DNA of 64,000 nt from Acanthaster planci (Eukaryota > Echinodermata > Asteroidea > Valvatida > Acanthasteridae). The stretch spans positions 62,001 through 126,000 of the forward strand of contig NW_019091445.1 of NCBI RefSeq assembly GCF_001949145.1, given 5' to 3'. The notes under the pieces were generated by a model, which did no database searches, was not told the DNA's origin, and saw nothing but the letters and a program-made list of their open reading frames with translations. Positions 48,262 through 59,546 of the stretch are shown here, in pieces. Both the position numbers and the translations under genes were made by a program. Numbering within the stretch: the stretch's first letter is position 1; the number at the start of each line of letters is the position of its first letter.

Positions 48262-51200
48262 CTTCAATAGAAAAAAAATGAGCGCATTCGTATTATTTAA
48301 AAATAAAGATCTACGTTGTAATGCTAAAACAGTGAAGTTAATAAGATTTAACAGTAGGGCCTATAATACAAATGCACCATTTATGATGATCCCGGCACTA
48401 GTAGGGAATGTCTTTCCAATTCTGACCTTCAACCAATGATATAACAAGACACTGGAACACTGAAAAGGCCACCACGTGAGCAATTTTGAGTTTGAAAGAG
48501 AACAATTATTTTACCCTAATACAATAGCAAAAAAGCACACAGAATTCAAAACTAACCAGCGTAGAACGTCTGCTGCATGAAATGTATTTGGTCGGGGAAA
48601 CGACGGTTTTTTGTTATTTTGAACGTTTACTTAACTTTGAATGAAAATCAGTTTAAATTGAATACAAAACAGACTAAAAAACCCCGGGGTGAATGTGATA
48701 CTTAATTACTTACAATTACTTATAATATTGCTTAAATAACTGGTCCTTATTACTTATTACCTATGATTTTTTTAAGCTTCGGGCCAAGTAACACCAAAAG
48801 CTGCTGTTAGACTTCATCTGTAATACCGATAATCCCTTTACCATTGAATCTTTCCAGAAAATGGTGTTACCAAATGTGGCGTTTTTGTTTTTCTCAGTTT
48901 GATGTAATTATTGGTTTGTGCTTTTGCTTATTTGTGCAATGAGAATAGTTTACATGGTGGCAGCGAACACGCCCACGATACACAAAAACGGTTCCCTTGC
49001 GATACAGTGGCATTTCTTTATTGATGTAGGTATCGTGACATCAGTGGCCGTATTTATCATCTGGTGCCTAAGAACAATAAAGGGGCATGCGCTGTCTCTT
49101 AAAGTCGATTCAAAAATATCTATCAAATAAGTCGATTGAAGTAATTAAAACTAATAGCCGATTTGCCCTTTGAATTTACTCGATTCATTTATGTCATTCA
49201 ACCAGTCTATGTTGTACCTTGGCATTCTGGAAGGAGGAAGCCTTCCGGACAGGAGCAGCTACAGACGTCTATGGCTCTGTTCACTGTCCCTCCATTGAAA
49301 CAGTAAAGATTACAAACTGAAAAAGAAACAAGAAATAGAGTGATTGATGTGTCTTTTTTTAACTGGCCAGTAGGACAGAACAGGCAAAACAAGTAAAACT
49401 GTTCAAGTCATCTGGAAAATTAAAAGTGAAATATTTGCCAGTGCTCAGTTAAAAAGTATTTTGGTCAAATCTAAGTAAATTGCTTTCTGTGAAAAGACGG
49501 CGTATGATGAATGGCTTTGATACGGTGCACATATTCTGATGCTGTACAGCTGCGAATATTTAAGTTTCCTATATATATGCAGCAAATATACTTGGAATTA
49601 TATAAATCTTACATCGTTTTATTCAACCACTAATTTAAACACTCGAAGGTGTGTGCAACAAGATAAATGAACGACTATAATATGGTTTTCGAAAACAAAA
49701 TTCAGGCTGGCAACCAATATTCTGACAGAACATACCATCGAACACGACGAGCGTGGCCGGCACGAAACTGAACTGACCGAGGTTACCAATTAGCGCCCGT
49801 TCTTCCAGTTTCTCGCGGAAGACTTCTTTGAATGGTATGTCTGCGTTGGTATTTTCCGTGTAGATGCTCTCGAAGGTGATTACAATGCTACCTCGCCTGT
49901 TGGGCAAGAAGATTGGCAACCTTAAGTAGCTTTAACGTCGTTGACGCTTCATGTACGCTGCTTAAATCGGGGTGTGTCCCACCATTCCTAAACCAAGCTG
50001 GATGCTTCTTGGCCACGGTTTGAAAAGTGACACCAGTGCGCATATCAACTATGCAAATTAAACACGTTTTACTGCTGGTAACAGCCAAAGCTTTCTGCGG
50101 ACAAAGTCGCCACTATTGATCACTTTGAAGCATGAGAATTGACGGGGGAGAGGAATTTACAAACATCAGTCTCTGTTTTTCGAATGGTGGGTATCACAAA
50201 TCTAAATCCAAGTTTGATGCCGGACGATCGAGGATGACTTAGCCAGTCGCAATCACCTACATCCCAAAGACGGCTCTTCGTACTTCGTAGGTACCAGCGA
50301 ATTAACAATAATTAAGAAATACTTTTTGTTACAGTAAACCTTTTGACACGTAAGAACTTGTAGCAGATTTGTGAGTATTACAAAGACTTATAGTGGACTA
50401 CGACTAACACTTTTGAAGGAAAACAGGATGAACAAAATTCAAGGTTCTCTGTTGTTAACTTCATATAAGGAGATTTGTTTTAGGTGTGGTGTGGAAAAAG
50501 GACTGATATTATTCACCTGGATGAAAACGGCAATATATTAAGAATCTTTTCCATGAAGAAATGTGTGTAAAAAGAATAATTTTGTATATTGTCAGTCATG
50601 GTTTTTGAAACAGATAGCAATGGGATTTTAACTTACGAAATATCATGCACAACTGTTTCGAGATATCCCTCACTCGCAGATCCACGTTCGAATAAGTTGT
50701 CCATCTTTCAAGCAGATGCAGAATCGGGCAAGAAGATAGCAACATACAAGTACGACGGTTTAATAAACCAAGGGACTTCCCAATTATCTTAGTAAAACAC
50801 AGCTTTTGGTAATGATCGAACAATAACTAATACACGACAAAACAAAAGGAACCAGGCACAAAACAGAAACGGTCACAGTAAGCTCCAAAATATATACCTT
50901 GTATTCTTTGAGGGCAGTACAGTAAGGTTTGGGGCTGCAACCTCATGTAACTAACTGGACGTGTATTACCACACGCTGCAAAGTGGAGTAAACGTTCTTG
51001 ATTTGTCTGATTTTTTTTTCATTTTCTAGGATGTCTCGGAAAGCCAGAGTCACTCAGTTCATTACCACTTTTTCGGGAGTTAAAACACATGATTCACAGT
51101 AACTGTGGTCATTTAATTTTGTGTTTGGAAAACCCATTTTGCCAAGTAAATGCATCAGTTGCTAAACAACGCTTTCTGCCGGCATTGAAAACACGGAGTA

Positions 51201-54141
51201 CAGGTTTGCTTACCTCATCAATGAAATTTTGAGCCAGGGCCTGGTAATCAGCCGAAGTGGGGTCGTCATACGCTGGAATGTACTCGAGGTCAAAGGTTAT
51301 GTTGCCACCCACAAACTCTATTGATCGAGAAGCGTTTTTAAATTTAAAATTAAGTACAAAAAGCAGGCAGGGATTCAGGGATGGGGTTTAGGTCAGCCCT
51401 CTATGACATAGAAAAAAGAAGCAATGAATTTTAGATTACGAGAAAAACTAGTTGAAATTCTGTAGATGTTATTATTTGTACTTAATAAGGGTGTAATGCA
51501 TCAGCTATCTGTGTTCCTGTTCACAACAATTGGATATTTTTAATAAGGGATTAACCCCTGATAAAATTACTGGATCAGCCCCTTTAAAACCTTACATTTC
51601 AATTAAAACCAACCCCAAGTACTTGACATTAAAAGATGAATACAGAGATTGGAATACAGATTTAGTTTGTTTACAAGATCACACTAAAGCCGAACTTCAT
51701 TGCTGTGTGTTTACTCATAAAAGATTTTAACGATTGACAGACTCTCGAGAGGGTTAACTTCGCCGTCAAGCTAAGTTCCTTAACAGAATACAAGGGCATG
51801 GAGAACGGGTCTAACGAAAACCCCTTTTCCAATCTTTGTTTCATTAATAGAGGTCCACAAAACAAAAGTCTTGGATTTGCCTCATTGAGCATTTGAAATG
51901 CACCAGATTGCAGGGTGTGGTATCCTTTCAAGGGAGGCATGCCCTTACATTCCCCATTAGTCGCTTTTAACACAGAGTATTAACTTCGGTGTACTATACT
52001 TTCTGTATGACATTTGGTCAGTTATATTCCTTTGCAAAGGGCATCAGTTCAGTTGCTCCCTGAGGCCACACAAAAGCGTTTAGATTTTGTCGTTTTGTGG
52101 TTGCTCAGACAGGCGAAAATTGCGGGCATTTACGCCTTTGTCACAATGATGCATCACTCATCAAGCATGAAACCCACTAAATTTTCGTGCCAAACCCAGA
52201 TTGGATTATTTGCGTGGGTGAGCGGTTTTTAAATTAAAACTCTATTACGTGTAGAGTCACCACTCAAATCCAGACGATATTAATACAGGTATCCAAAATG
52301 GGTCTTCAAAATTTAGAAAGCAATATAAACAAAATACTCACCGATTTCGAGCGTCATTGCTAAAAAAGGACAAAATCGAAGAAAAATATTACTTTGCAGT
52401 AGGCCTATCATTTAGAGCATCGATTTATGGAGTTTTCGGTTTTCATAACAATTGTCAGGTTTTCATGTATTTGAACGAAACAGACTGTGCCTGGGAAACA
52501 TTTGCAAATTTCTTCTTCATTCAGGAAATCCAATGAATGATGTAATTACGCCATTTTGTCAGGCAACAGATGCAGTGATATCAACGAGCTAGCATCAAAA
52601 TAGGCTATGTAAAAGCATATATACCGTACTTGGATTCCATTCTCTTTTTAATGGGCTATGATCTGCATTATCTGTGCAGAAAATCACAACTGCAAGTTTA
52701 AAACCTATAATTCAGCCTAGAAGGCACCACAAGGATATAGGGAAAACCTACAAATATTGAAAAACAGGTATTTTTCACAATTGTCTACGCTTTTGAGAGG
52801 AATCCTCTAGGTGATTTCGACGTAAATGTCACTTCTAATGATGTACTTTATAATATTACACTTTACCTGCTTGTTCACGAGGCGTCAGCTGGGCTGTCAA
52901 AGGATGGATAAAGAGATATTTTGTCACAAAATGCCAAAGACAAAGAGAAGTACGAATAGGGTTCATTTTTATTCGTGTCAGGGTATATAAAAAAAAAACC
53001 AATTTTTCATGACCAAATATAGATTTTGTTGGGAGCTTCCTCAAGCCGGGGAAATGAAGCAAGACCTTTTGTGAATTCCCCACACAACAAGGCGCGATGC
53101 TGATCGAATGATTCATTATACATGTACAGTTAGATTAGTATAAAGGTATGGAATATTTATATTAAATAGTTTTACTTAAAACCACACTCCTAAGGACAGT
53201 GAACACCCAGACGTGATGAACGGAGTACGGAGAGCCTGTTGAACTACCCATCCATGTGATGCTTATTTGATACCATAAAGAAGTTCACCATTGCAAAGGT
53301 TAAATTTTATGAGCCAATAGTGTATACTTTTACCTCAAGCGTTTGCATGGTAAAGGTTGAGGGGATACTGCATTACCCAGCACCTCTACTTACTGCTCAA
53401 GAAAATTGCTGGAAATATGCCTCCCAGCAACAAAAGAAACACAACAAAAGAAAGAACAAAGCAGAGGATGACGCGCTTTATCCTCTCCTCCGGTGGGAAC
53501 CCACGTCTTTTGTAGTACATGGAATACCTCCTCCATCCCCCCTGACTGAAATCGTCCAAGGGAATGTCCAGGATGTCTTCCTCCACTCCAAAACGAGGCC
53601 AGCGATGAAACTGACGGGTTCCCGCCAGGCCGCTAGGATTTGTGAACTCATAGACAACATCTGCGTCAGGATTGCGCTGTGTGATCATATTAATATATGA
53701 TAATTGTCAATTATCTTAAAAACTAAAGTTTTGCTCTAGCTTTAGTCATTTCCGCTCCTTTCGAAGACCTTATTTATTATTTTGTTTTATTTATAGAGTC
53801 TCACTTACCGTTACTCTAGTATGAAAAGAATACGTCTGTCATTGTGCAACCGAAAGGTTAGTGAGCTACGTTTGGCAGACACAAGTCATAATTCAACGTC
53901 TCACCAGAAGACTTTCTCTTTTTGTTAAAGACTGCAACTCACTGTAAACACAGTTAAATAATCAAAACAAAACATAGACACCATTGGCCTTGTTCAGGTA
54001 ATTTTCCCGCGGAACCAACGTCAAGGGGGGAAATATGAAAACAGTTTGAATATTTTAAAAAAATGATATGAGTACGGTAAACCCTTTTAATGTAGCAATG
54101 TGGAAGAAAATGTGCCTTACCAGATCTTGCTGGTTGAACAT
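46055..54141 (-). CDS. Type II membrane protein: TM, SEA, EGF, mucin-like stalk, five Cys-rich modules (eight exons)
   Basis: Exons 54121-54141, 53394-53676, 52342-52359, 51214-51317, 50637-50704, 49736-49896, 49218-49316 and 46055-48261 have GT-AG borders and matching phases (0,1,1,0,2,1,1). The sum is 2961 nt, or 986 residues plus stop. Layout: cytoplasmic tail 1-75 ending in basic KRRGFPPEERIKR; TM 76-99; SEA about 109-218 with GSIVI at 167-171, the self-cleavage motif; EGF 220-251 with six Cys; Thr/Pro/Ser stalk 252-435 made of TEIPTTTELPTT-type repeats and likely O-glycosylated; then five diverged Cys-rich modules (471-549, 555-647, 688-765, 789-885, 904-970). RRKRR at 650-654 could be cut by a furin-type protease. 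Positive-inside charge and the lack of a signal peptide favour N-in topology, as in TMPRSS11/enteropeptidase-type SEA proteins, but no protease domain follows. It is likely a shed surface or mucus protein. The module family is unknown to me. Confidence 0.8.
47711..47917 (-). repeat. 36-bp coding minisatellite in the mucin stalk
   Basis: Codons for TEIPTTTELPTT repeat with a 12-residue period and point changes (DIPTTTKLPS, EIPTTELPTT). Copy number is likely to vary between individuals. Confidence 0.8.
49218..49316 (-). CDS. SEA/mucin-like gene, EGF-like exon
   Basis: A symmetric phase 1-1 exon of 99 nt, typical of shuffled EGF modules. The Cys order is C-x3-C-x12-C-x-C-x-C-x8-C with GG after the second Cys and CPEGF before the last. 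No calcium-binding motif is visible. Confidence 0.85.
49736..49896 (-). CDS. SEA/mucin-like gene, SEA domain part 3 with cleavage motif
   Basis: Starts after TTGCCCAACAG and ends GATG|GTATGT (phase 1). RGSIVITFESIY gives the G-S[IV]VV-type cleavage site, followed by the helix IPFKEVFREKLEER and last strand FSFVPATLVVFD. Confidence 0.8.
50637..50704 (-). CDS. SEA/mucin-like gene, SEA domain part 2
   Basis: Short 68-nt exon. The acceptor follows a pyrimidine-rich stretch ending TTGAAAG and the donor is ATTTC|GTAAGT (phase 2). MDNLFERGSASEGYLETVVH fills the missing middle of the SEA fold. It was found only because the flanking exons have unequal phases. Confidence 0.7.
51214..51317 (-). CDS. 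SEA/mucin-like gene, SEA domain part 1
   Basis: Follows CGATCAATAG and ends GATGAG|GTAAGC (phase 0). NITFDLEYIPAYDDPTSADY and the following helix ALAQNFIDE have the strand-helix pattern that opens a SEA domain. Confidence 0.75.
52342..52359 (-). CDS. 18-nt microexon between TM and SEA domain
   Basis: TTTTTTAG precedes and GTGAGT follows an 18-nt segment encoding MTLEI between two split codons. It is symmetric (phase 1 in, phase 1 out), so skipping it also keeps the frame. With it the junction reads LSTMTLEIEFVGG; without it LSKFVGG. Confidence 0.6.
53394..53676 (-). CDS. SEA/mucin-like gene, exon 2: cytoplasmic tail and TM anchor
   Basis: Acceptor ATCACACAG; donor GAGCA|GTAAGT in phase 1. 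Residues 8-101. The tail is rich in acidic and aromatic residues, then basic, then the hydrophobic VILCFVLSFVVFLLLLGG. An alternative start inside this exon region (ATG ATC ACA CAG at 53688) would keep the frame and is a fallback if exon 1 is wrong. Confidence 0.75.
54121..54141 (-). CDS. SEA/mucin-like gene, first coding exon (MFNQQDL)
   Basis: ATG at 54141-54139 has A at -3 (ACC-ATG). Seven codons run to a CTG|GTAAGG donor in phase 0, which matches the next exon's phase. The start is preferred because the next upstream ATG belongs to a short separate uORF. Confidence 0.6.
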
Positions 54142-54146
54142 GGTTG

Positions 54147-54188
54147 TTAGTCCTCGGTCCTCTCGGGCTGGGTTTTGGACCACTTCAT
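54147..54188 (-). promoter_or_regulatory. Upstream ORF before the SEA/mucin-like start codon
   Basis: ATG at 54188 opens MKWSKTQPERTED and stops at TAA just five bases before the main ATG. Reinitiation over such a short gap is inefficient, so the uORF could lower translation. A candidate AG acceptor (AACTTAG) precedes it, so part of it may be intronic in some transcripts. Confidence 0.35.
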
Positions 54189-56084
54189 CCAGAGTTCCTA
54201 AGTTTGATGATCAACTAAGCTTAGAGATTTGCTCTCCCTTGCAGTGAGGGTTGTTCCGCTCATAAACTCCGCTGGAAGTGGCGTTCGTTTGTTCCCCTGA
54301 ACTGAACGTGACCGGCGATCAATAGTTTATTCGTTCGCCGACGAAAACGTCACTGGATGGATTTCTTTTTATTCACAGAAGAAAGGTGGTGGGCATTGCA
54401 AACGTCCGACAACACAAGGTACAGTGGCTTCATATCGCATTTCAGCCCAATTACCAAACCACTGCAGTTCGCAACGGTCAGTGCGCAGGAATTAAAAGGA
54501 CACCAAAATATCGCGGGGGGGGGGAAATATTTGAGTAAATAATTCCACGAAGCTTTCTTGACTCTTCTTTATACCGCGAAAAAAGGAGTAGCCGTTCTGC
54601 ACAAAAGGTAGCCTGCAAATCAGCAATATAACCTTGAAAATTGCACAATGGACTGAACGGAGTGTTAATCTTTCCCCGCAGGGACCATTGAAAGCCAGAC
54701 CTTCACGCACTGCAACGCAAATCAATGGTATCCTGGGATCCACATATTCACAACGCCGTATTTAACCCTGATATAGAAGTTGTCAGTCGTTAGGTCATAT
54801 CGAACAGAAGGTCACACTTTGGGTCTGTAATTGTCCATCTTTGTTCCCCTTTTCTTTCTTATTCCCTCTGGCTTTTCTCCCAGAAGGTAGAGTACAAGTG
54901 TAAAAGATAAACTTAACTCTTGATGTGAACATCAACCCTGCAAGGTACATTCAGGTACCTTCAGGTACAACATTATTTACAAAGATGTCAATTATCTCCT
55001 ACGTCTTATTACACAGGTATGGTGATCATGGGAAATCTGACAGACCAAAACTTAATTTGGCAATATTTTTGTTTAACATTAAGAGCCGTCTGACTTTTGT
55101 TTTTGGTGCCAATGAAGGCCCGAAGTTCAGGTACGTTTAAATGCCCCCAAAACCTAAATCGGTCAATTCCAGTATATTCCAGAAAAATATATCATTGTGA
55201 AACACTTGTACAAGTAGTAACCAAAATCAAAATATGTTGTAATTAGAACTGTTTTGATGAAAAAAGTCTTCATGTCTCCCTTGTTAGGAAACTGACATGA
55301 AACTGGGGGCGCCTTATCACATGGGGGTGCCTCATTAAATATGACCTTGCCTTCACGGTGTTAGTCTCCTATAGGATTCTACTATTCTAAAGACCGACCT
55401 GTGATGCCATGAAACACTGCGGGCCCCCTCTTGCAGCACATTCCAAAATGTAGAAAATCCATTTTAAGTTGATGTATGGCACGATGTTTGCCGTAAATGC
55501 TTGCAAAATACGCGTGTCTGAATATCCAAGCTGATGAGTCAACGCTATTAGACCAGAAGTTATGAAAAAGACCTTCATTGTTTCCAAAAAAATGCAGAAA
55601 AAAAAAGAAATTTGAGATATAAGCAATCTTGACTAGCTCAAATTATAGAATAAATACAGGCTTCTATTTTTCTTGGCGGGACGCTTGAGTGAGCAAAGTC
55701 ATTGGACAGTACCTCGAAGTGGCGTGGACACCCTTTACAGAAGGCCGCAAAGGGTGACCACCCCGAACCAATGTCTCATTCAAAACAGTGTAAAAATCAA
55801 CAAAGTTTACTGCTAGAAAACATTTAAGCTGATATTAATGGAGTTTCCCAAACAATGATTTTGGAATGACCTTCATCTTTAAATGGCCTTTAATTTTTAG
55901 CAGGTTAGCTACTTACATTAAACACCCCAATAACCCCCCCCACGAAAAATAACTGTCCCGACCTTAAAAGCCGTACGTTTTCAAACAGCACCCCTCTATA
56001 TTTTTGTGAGTCACTTAGGACCATTTTGTCAACTGTAATTTTATCAACTCTGACTCTAAGTAGAATATCTCCTCCCCAAACAAG

Positions 56085-56300
56085 GAGTTGACCCTTGGCT
56101 ATATTTTAATTATTAAAAAGAGAATGAAGAAATGTACAGTTTTACAGATAGGAGGAAAACCCCAGAAACATATTCCGGGGACAAACCACGGAATCAGGCA
56201 GGGACTGAAAACCCAATCCACATGGGGTACTAGGTGGGATTCAAACCCTTGCAGAGGTGGAATGCGAGGAAAGAGGCACTACACCAACTTGACTCCTCGC
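56085..56300 (-). mobile_element. tRNA-derived SINE
   Basis: Read on the minus strand from 56300, an A box TGGTGTAGTG (56286-56277) is followed about 30 bases later by a B box GGTTTGAATCC (56247-56237). Downstream come GGTTTTCAGTCCCT, CCGGAATA and TTTTCCTCCTA blocks resembling the conserved middle part of widespread invertebrate SINEs, then an AT-rich tail near 56085-56115. No tRNA gene function is expected. Confidence 0.65.
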
Positions 56301-57680
56301 TGATTATTGGACAGGAAAAAAAGCCCACTAGCTCGGTAAAATTTCGTTATTAATACGGCGGTAAAAAGAAACGCCACGGTAACAAAACAATCTCCATATG
56401 CAGTTTTTGGTTGGTTGGACTTTTACTGTGAAGGGGGATATCACAAAGGGATCTTGTACGAAATTATGCCATCTGAAGTACACTAACATCTTATGTGAGT
56501 TTAGGGTTTGTTTTACTTACGTATCCAGGGGATGGGCTGGGGAAACAACATTCCCTAACTAACACGCACTTTCCTTGGTAAATGCTTCAGAACTAAGGCA
56601 AGTATTTCCTTTTAATCTTTATGGTTTGAAAATGACCATTAAATCTGCAAATCACGGCAACAAAAAAGGCCGGACAAACAGTTTGCAATGATTGAAGGCA
56701 TTGTACCTACTTCGAACGAGCTTTGCAACGTATAGTTGACACTGATCGAAAGCCACTTGCCTAGGTAGGGCGGCCCGACCCACGAACAACAAATCGAGCC
56801 GTTGGTGAGCATACGAGAACAGGCCGCTCGAAATAAACCATTGTGTTAAAAATCTTGATGGCATTGTTGTTTCGGCCAAACACATATCTTTAGCCGGTTG
56901 AGGGCGCTATTTAAGGGTAAAGAGGAGCTTTTGATAATGTAATGACTTCATGCTTATTGACCGGTTTTGCGTCTGACTCTGCTTATTAATTAAGAGCTCT
57001 CCCGGTAACGTTTCATTCAGTGCTTAGTAATTAGTATTCCTTTATCCAAAATGTGTGATTAGTGCTATTACTTTCGTCTTATTTCCTGTTAACCTGTATG
57101 GTCATAAATTGTCAAAGCATTATGACTACATGGCTCAGTTACACGTCGTTGGGATATTAGGTATGTCTACATGCATGCCGTTTTCGTTTTGCAAGAGGTA
57201 CATTACACAGTAACTGGATAGTTGGTAGTAGCATTATCCTACCCTGCATGTACCACCAATGTGTCCTTGATGTACCATATATCTGAACCATCATAGTATA
57301 GCCAGGTAGAAATGAACATTGAACTAACAATTCATAAATACCTCAGACAGTCTCCCTATTCGCCTGAGGCTCGGGCATGAGTCGCGTCCATAGTCTCCTT
57401 AGCCGGTCTTAACCGCACGTTAAATTTAAGACCGGCCAATAAGTAAATCATCTGAATCCGACGAAGCACTGCCCCTGAAGTGACGTAGCAAAATTTAACA
57501 GATTCAGTTATAAGTTGTACCAACAACAAAAAACTAGAAAACAAAGAAGTAAAAAAATGAAAAAAAAATAGTAAAAAAAATACAAGAACAAAAACAACTG
57601 ATTAACACACCATGTGTTTCACCTAATTTACTCATTTTACGACTTAGACTTACGAATGTGGCCCAGTCGCACAGCAGAGC

Positions 57681-57880
57681 AAGTCCACATTGACGAACCT
57701 TCGCAATTGTCATTTACACACAAGCTGCAAAAAGGGTCTGTTTATAAAAGTGAACCTCCTTTACATGAACGTCTACAGTTGCGGCTCCGAATAATAATAC
57801 TTTTTACCGACCAAGACCTCAGCCGCAAAGTAGAGGATGTGCTTCAGGAACATACCCATGATGAAATCGCTCCATCATGA
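57681..57880 (+). CDS. Unrecognised ORF, possible terminal exon
   Basis: An open stretch ending in TGA at 57878-57880 encodes a hydrophilic, protein-like sequence (HIDEPSQLSFTHKLQK, then LRIIILFTDQDLSRKVEDV). It could begin after the AG of GTCGCACAG or AGCAG near 57674-57679. No partner exon and no family was found, so coding status is uncertain. Confidence 0.2.
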
Positions 57881-58860
57881 CTGACTGATTTCTATTAGAC
57901 GATAAGACAGGGGTGGGAGAGTTGTGACGCAAACTAGTTTCGCCTGAAGAGAAACTGAGCAGTTTTTCTTCACATTTTCGACATTGATGAAGCTTACACT
58001 ATCACACTCGTATCTACATTGAAATAAATGTACTGAAACGATAGAAAATTGTTTTGAGATTAGCTCTAAAGACTTAAAAAAATCACAATTTAACTAATCA
58101 CTTTTTAAAACGAAGTTGTTACTGTCTCTGAATTTGAATGGATTAAACTGGTTAAACATGTCCAAGATGTTGCAACAATGGGAGACTTTGACACGCTTGG
58201 AAGCTGCAAACATGCCAATCCTTTAAACTAATTCTTTGCATGTGCGCGTTGTTTTGAGCATGCGTACATAGTTCTGTGTATGCGTAATACTATGCTAAAG
58301 GACCGGTGTGTCTGCTGCCACCAGAGTCTGAAAGTCTCCCATTGAGACGAGGAAACCTTCTCGCTTATGTTCACAACATCTAGCTTGATGAATTATTGAA
58401 TTTTACTAAAAGTGAATGCAAATGCTTTTTTAAATTTTGGTGTAAAAATGTCCAATACAGAGATTCGAAAATTTATAGTTATTGGATTCAATTATGTATA
58501 ATTTAAAAGAGTATATATAATCATTAAAAGCATTCAAAGCGCGAAAACAGTTAAAGCAGAATAGTCATCAAAATCCTAAGAATCCGAATCAACGCGATCC
58601 CCTTATTGTTTGTAAACTTAACTTGTGGGAACAAAGATATTTCATTAGGTGCATGTAATACAATTCCCATCTTTATTTTAACTATGGGTACAATAATGTC
58701 GCCTTTGTTGTCCAGTAAATGAATATCTCTCACAGTGAGGCTAAATCATGGTCAGGTTCCTTTCCATTTCAGAGTGTTCAGTGAATGCATTGGATCTAGG
58801 AAGCACGATCTAAAATTTCCATCTAGTGAAGAGAGCCTGTGCATAAAATGACACCACTGC

Positions 58861-58866
58861 TTTATT
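58861..58866 (-). terminator. Poly(A) signal AATAAA of the FN3 membrane-protein gene
   Basis: AATAAA on the minus strand about 125 nt after the stop codon. Confidence 0.5.
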
Positions 58867-58991
58867 TCAGTATGAGATATGTTTTCGCTTTGTAGTCTAA
58901 TTCCAGACATTTTTTTTAATATTATTGAGTCATGTCTGAAGTTCCTTGAATTGTTCATTTGAACCCACATACGTAGCCATAATCCAATCAG

Positions 58992-59546
58992 TTAAAACAT
59001 ATTATCAGTAAGTTCTATGTTTGACTGGGTGAGATCGACCGGTCGATCTTTCAAGGCACTTTGGTCTGGTTCCTGTGTATCTTGGGGAGGCACACGCGGG
59101 TGTTTAAAGTCATAGGCAACGAGAACAACAAAAACCAGGAATATTGTGATACCGATGTAACAGGCCAGCTGGCCCCTCAGATCCCACGGGTCGAAGAACG
59201 TGGTCACAAACCCGCAGGTCAAGTTCCCCTTGTCGTTCGTAATGACGGGGGCGATACAGACATAGAACGTGGTCCCGCCATCTACCTCACCCGGGGAGTA
59301 CAGAGTCGTGGTGGGGGACAGTTCCTCGCTGACGAGCTCGACGTCGTAGACACTGGAGACGGTAAGGTCAAAACCCTCCAGGCGGGAGACGTTGAAGCCG
59401 TTGAGTTGATACCCCCAGTGTACGGTGAAATTGTGTTGGGTCACGTTGGAGAAGGTGACATCGATGACCTCGATGGCGAGGTAAAGGTCAAGGGTAGTGG
59501 AGAGGAGGAATACAGCTAGGAAGACATTAAGCGTGCTACCTGCCAT
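58992..59546 (-). CDS. Single-pass type I membrane protein with one fibronectin-III-like domain, intronless
   Basis: 184 residues from ATG 59546 (context AAGATGG, strong Kozak; CAAGATGGC also resembles a YY1 site). Signal peptide about 1-24. The FN3-like domain (about 25-119) has the usual IDVTFSNVTQHNFTVHW opening with core Trp44, NGFNVSRLEGF in the middle, and YSPGEVDGGTTFYVCIAP where FN3 domains have LxPGTxYxVxV. Two Cys (97, 111) could form a disulfide. Four N-glycosylation sequons occur (34, 39, 52, 108). The TM helix is about 127-146, with a 38-residue cytoplasmic tail rich in Pro, Asp and Gln and no clear signalling motif. Most FN3 receptors carry several FN3 copies and introns; one copy in one exon is unusual and may reflect retrocopying. 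Function unknown; cell-surface adhesion or binding is an inference. Confidence 0.82.
   Translation of the reverse strand: MAGSTLNVFLAVFLLSTTLDLYLAIEVIDVTFSNVTQHNFTVHWGYQLNGFNVSRLEGFDLTVSSVYDVELVSEELSPTTTLYSPGEVDGGTTFYVCIAPVITNDKGNLTCGFVTTFFDPWDLRGQLACYIGITIFLVFVVLVAYDFKHPRVPPQDTQEPDQSALKDRPVDLTQSNIELTDNMF

Larger units (their letters stand above)
54190..58860. other. Intergenic tract between the two minus-strand genes
   Basis: Contains a G run (54514-54525), a tRNA-derived SINE and a 3'-terminal-looking ORF at 57681-57880. No other gene recognised. Confidence 0.45.

Noticed and set aside
47733-48281. Val-rich plus-strand ORFs opposite the mucin stalk
   Set aside because: They are the antisense reading of the Thr-codon repeat array.
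48918-49130. Plus-strand ORF with one TM-like helix inside an intron of the SEA/mucin-like gene
   Set aside because: First ATG gives about 63 residues with no Kozak context, promoter or poly(A) signal. A nested gene is possible but unsupported.
59061-59519. 152-codon plus-strand ORF
   Set aside because: Antisense shadow of the FN3 membrane-protein gene, which has signal peptide, domain and TM in the correct order.
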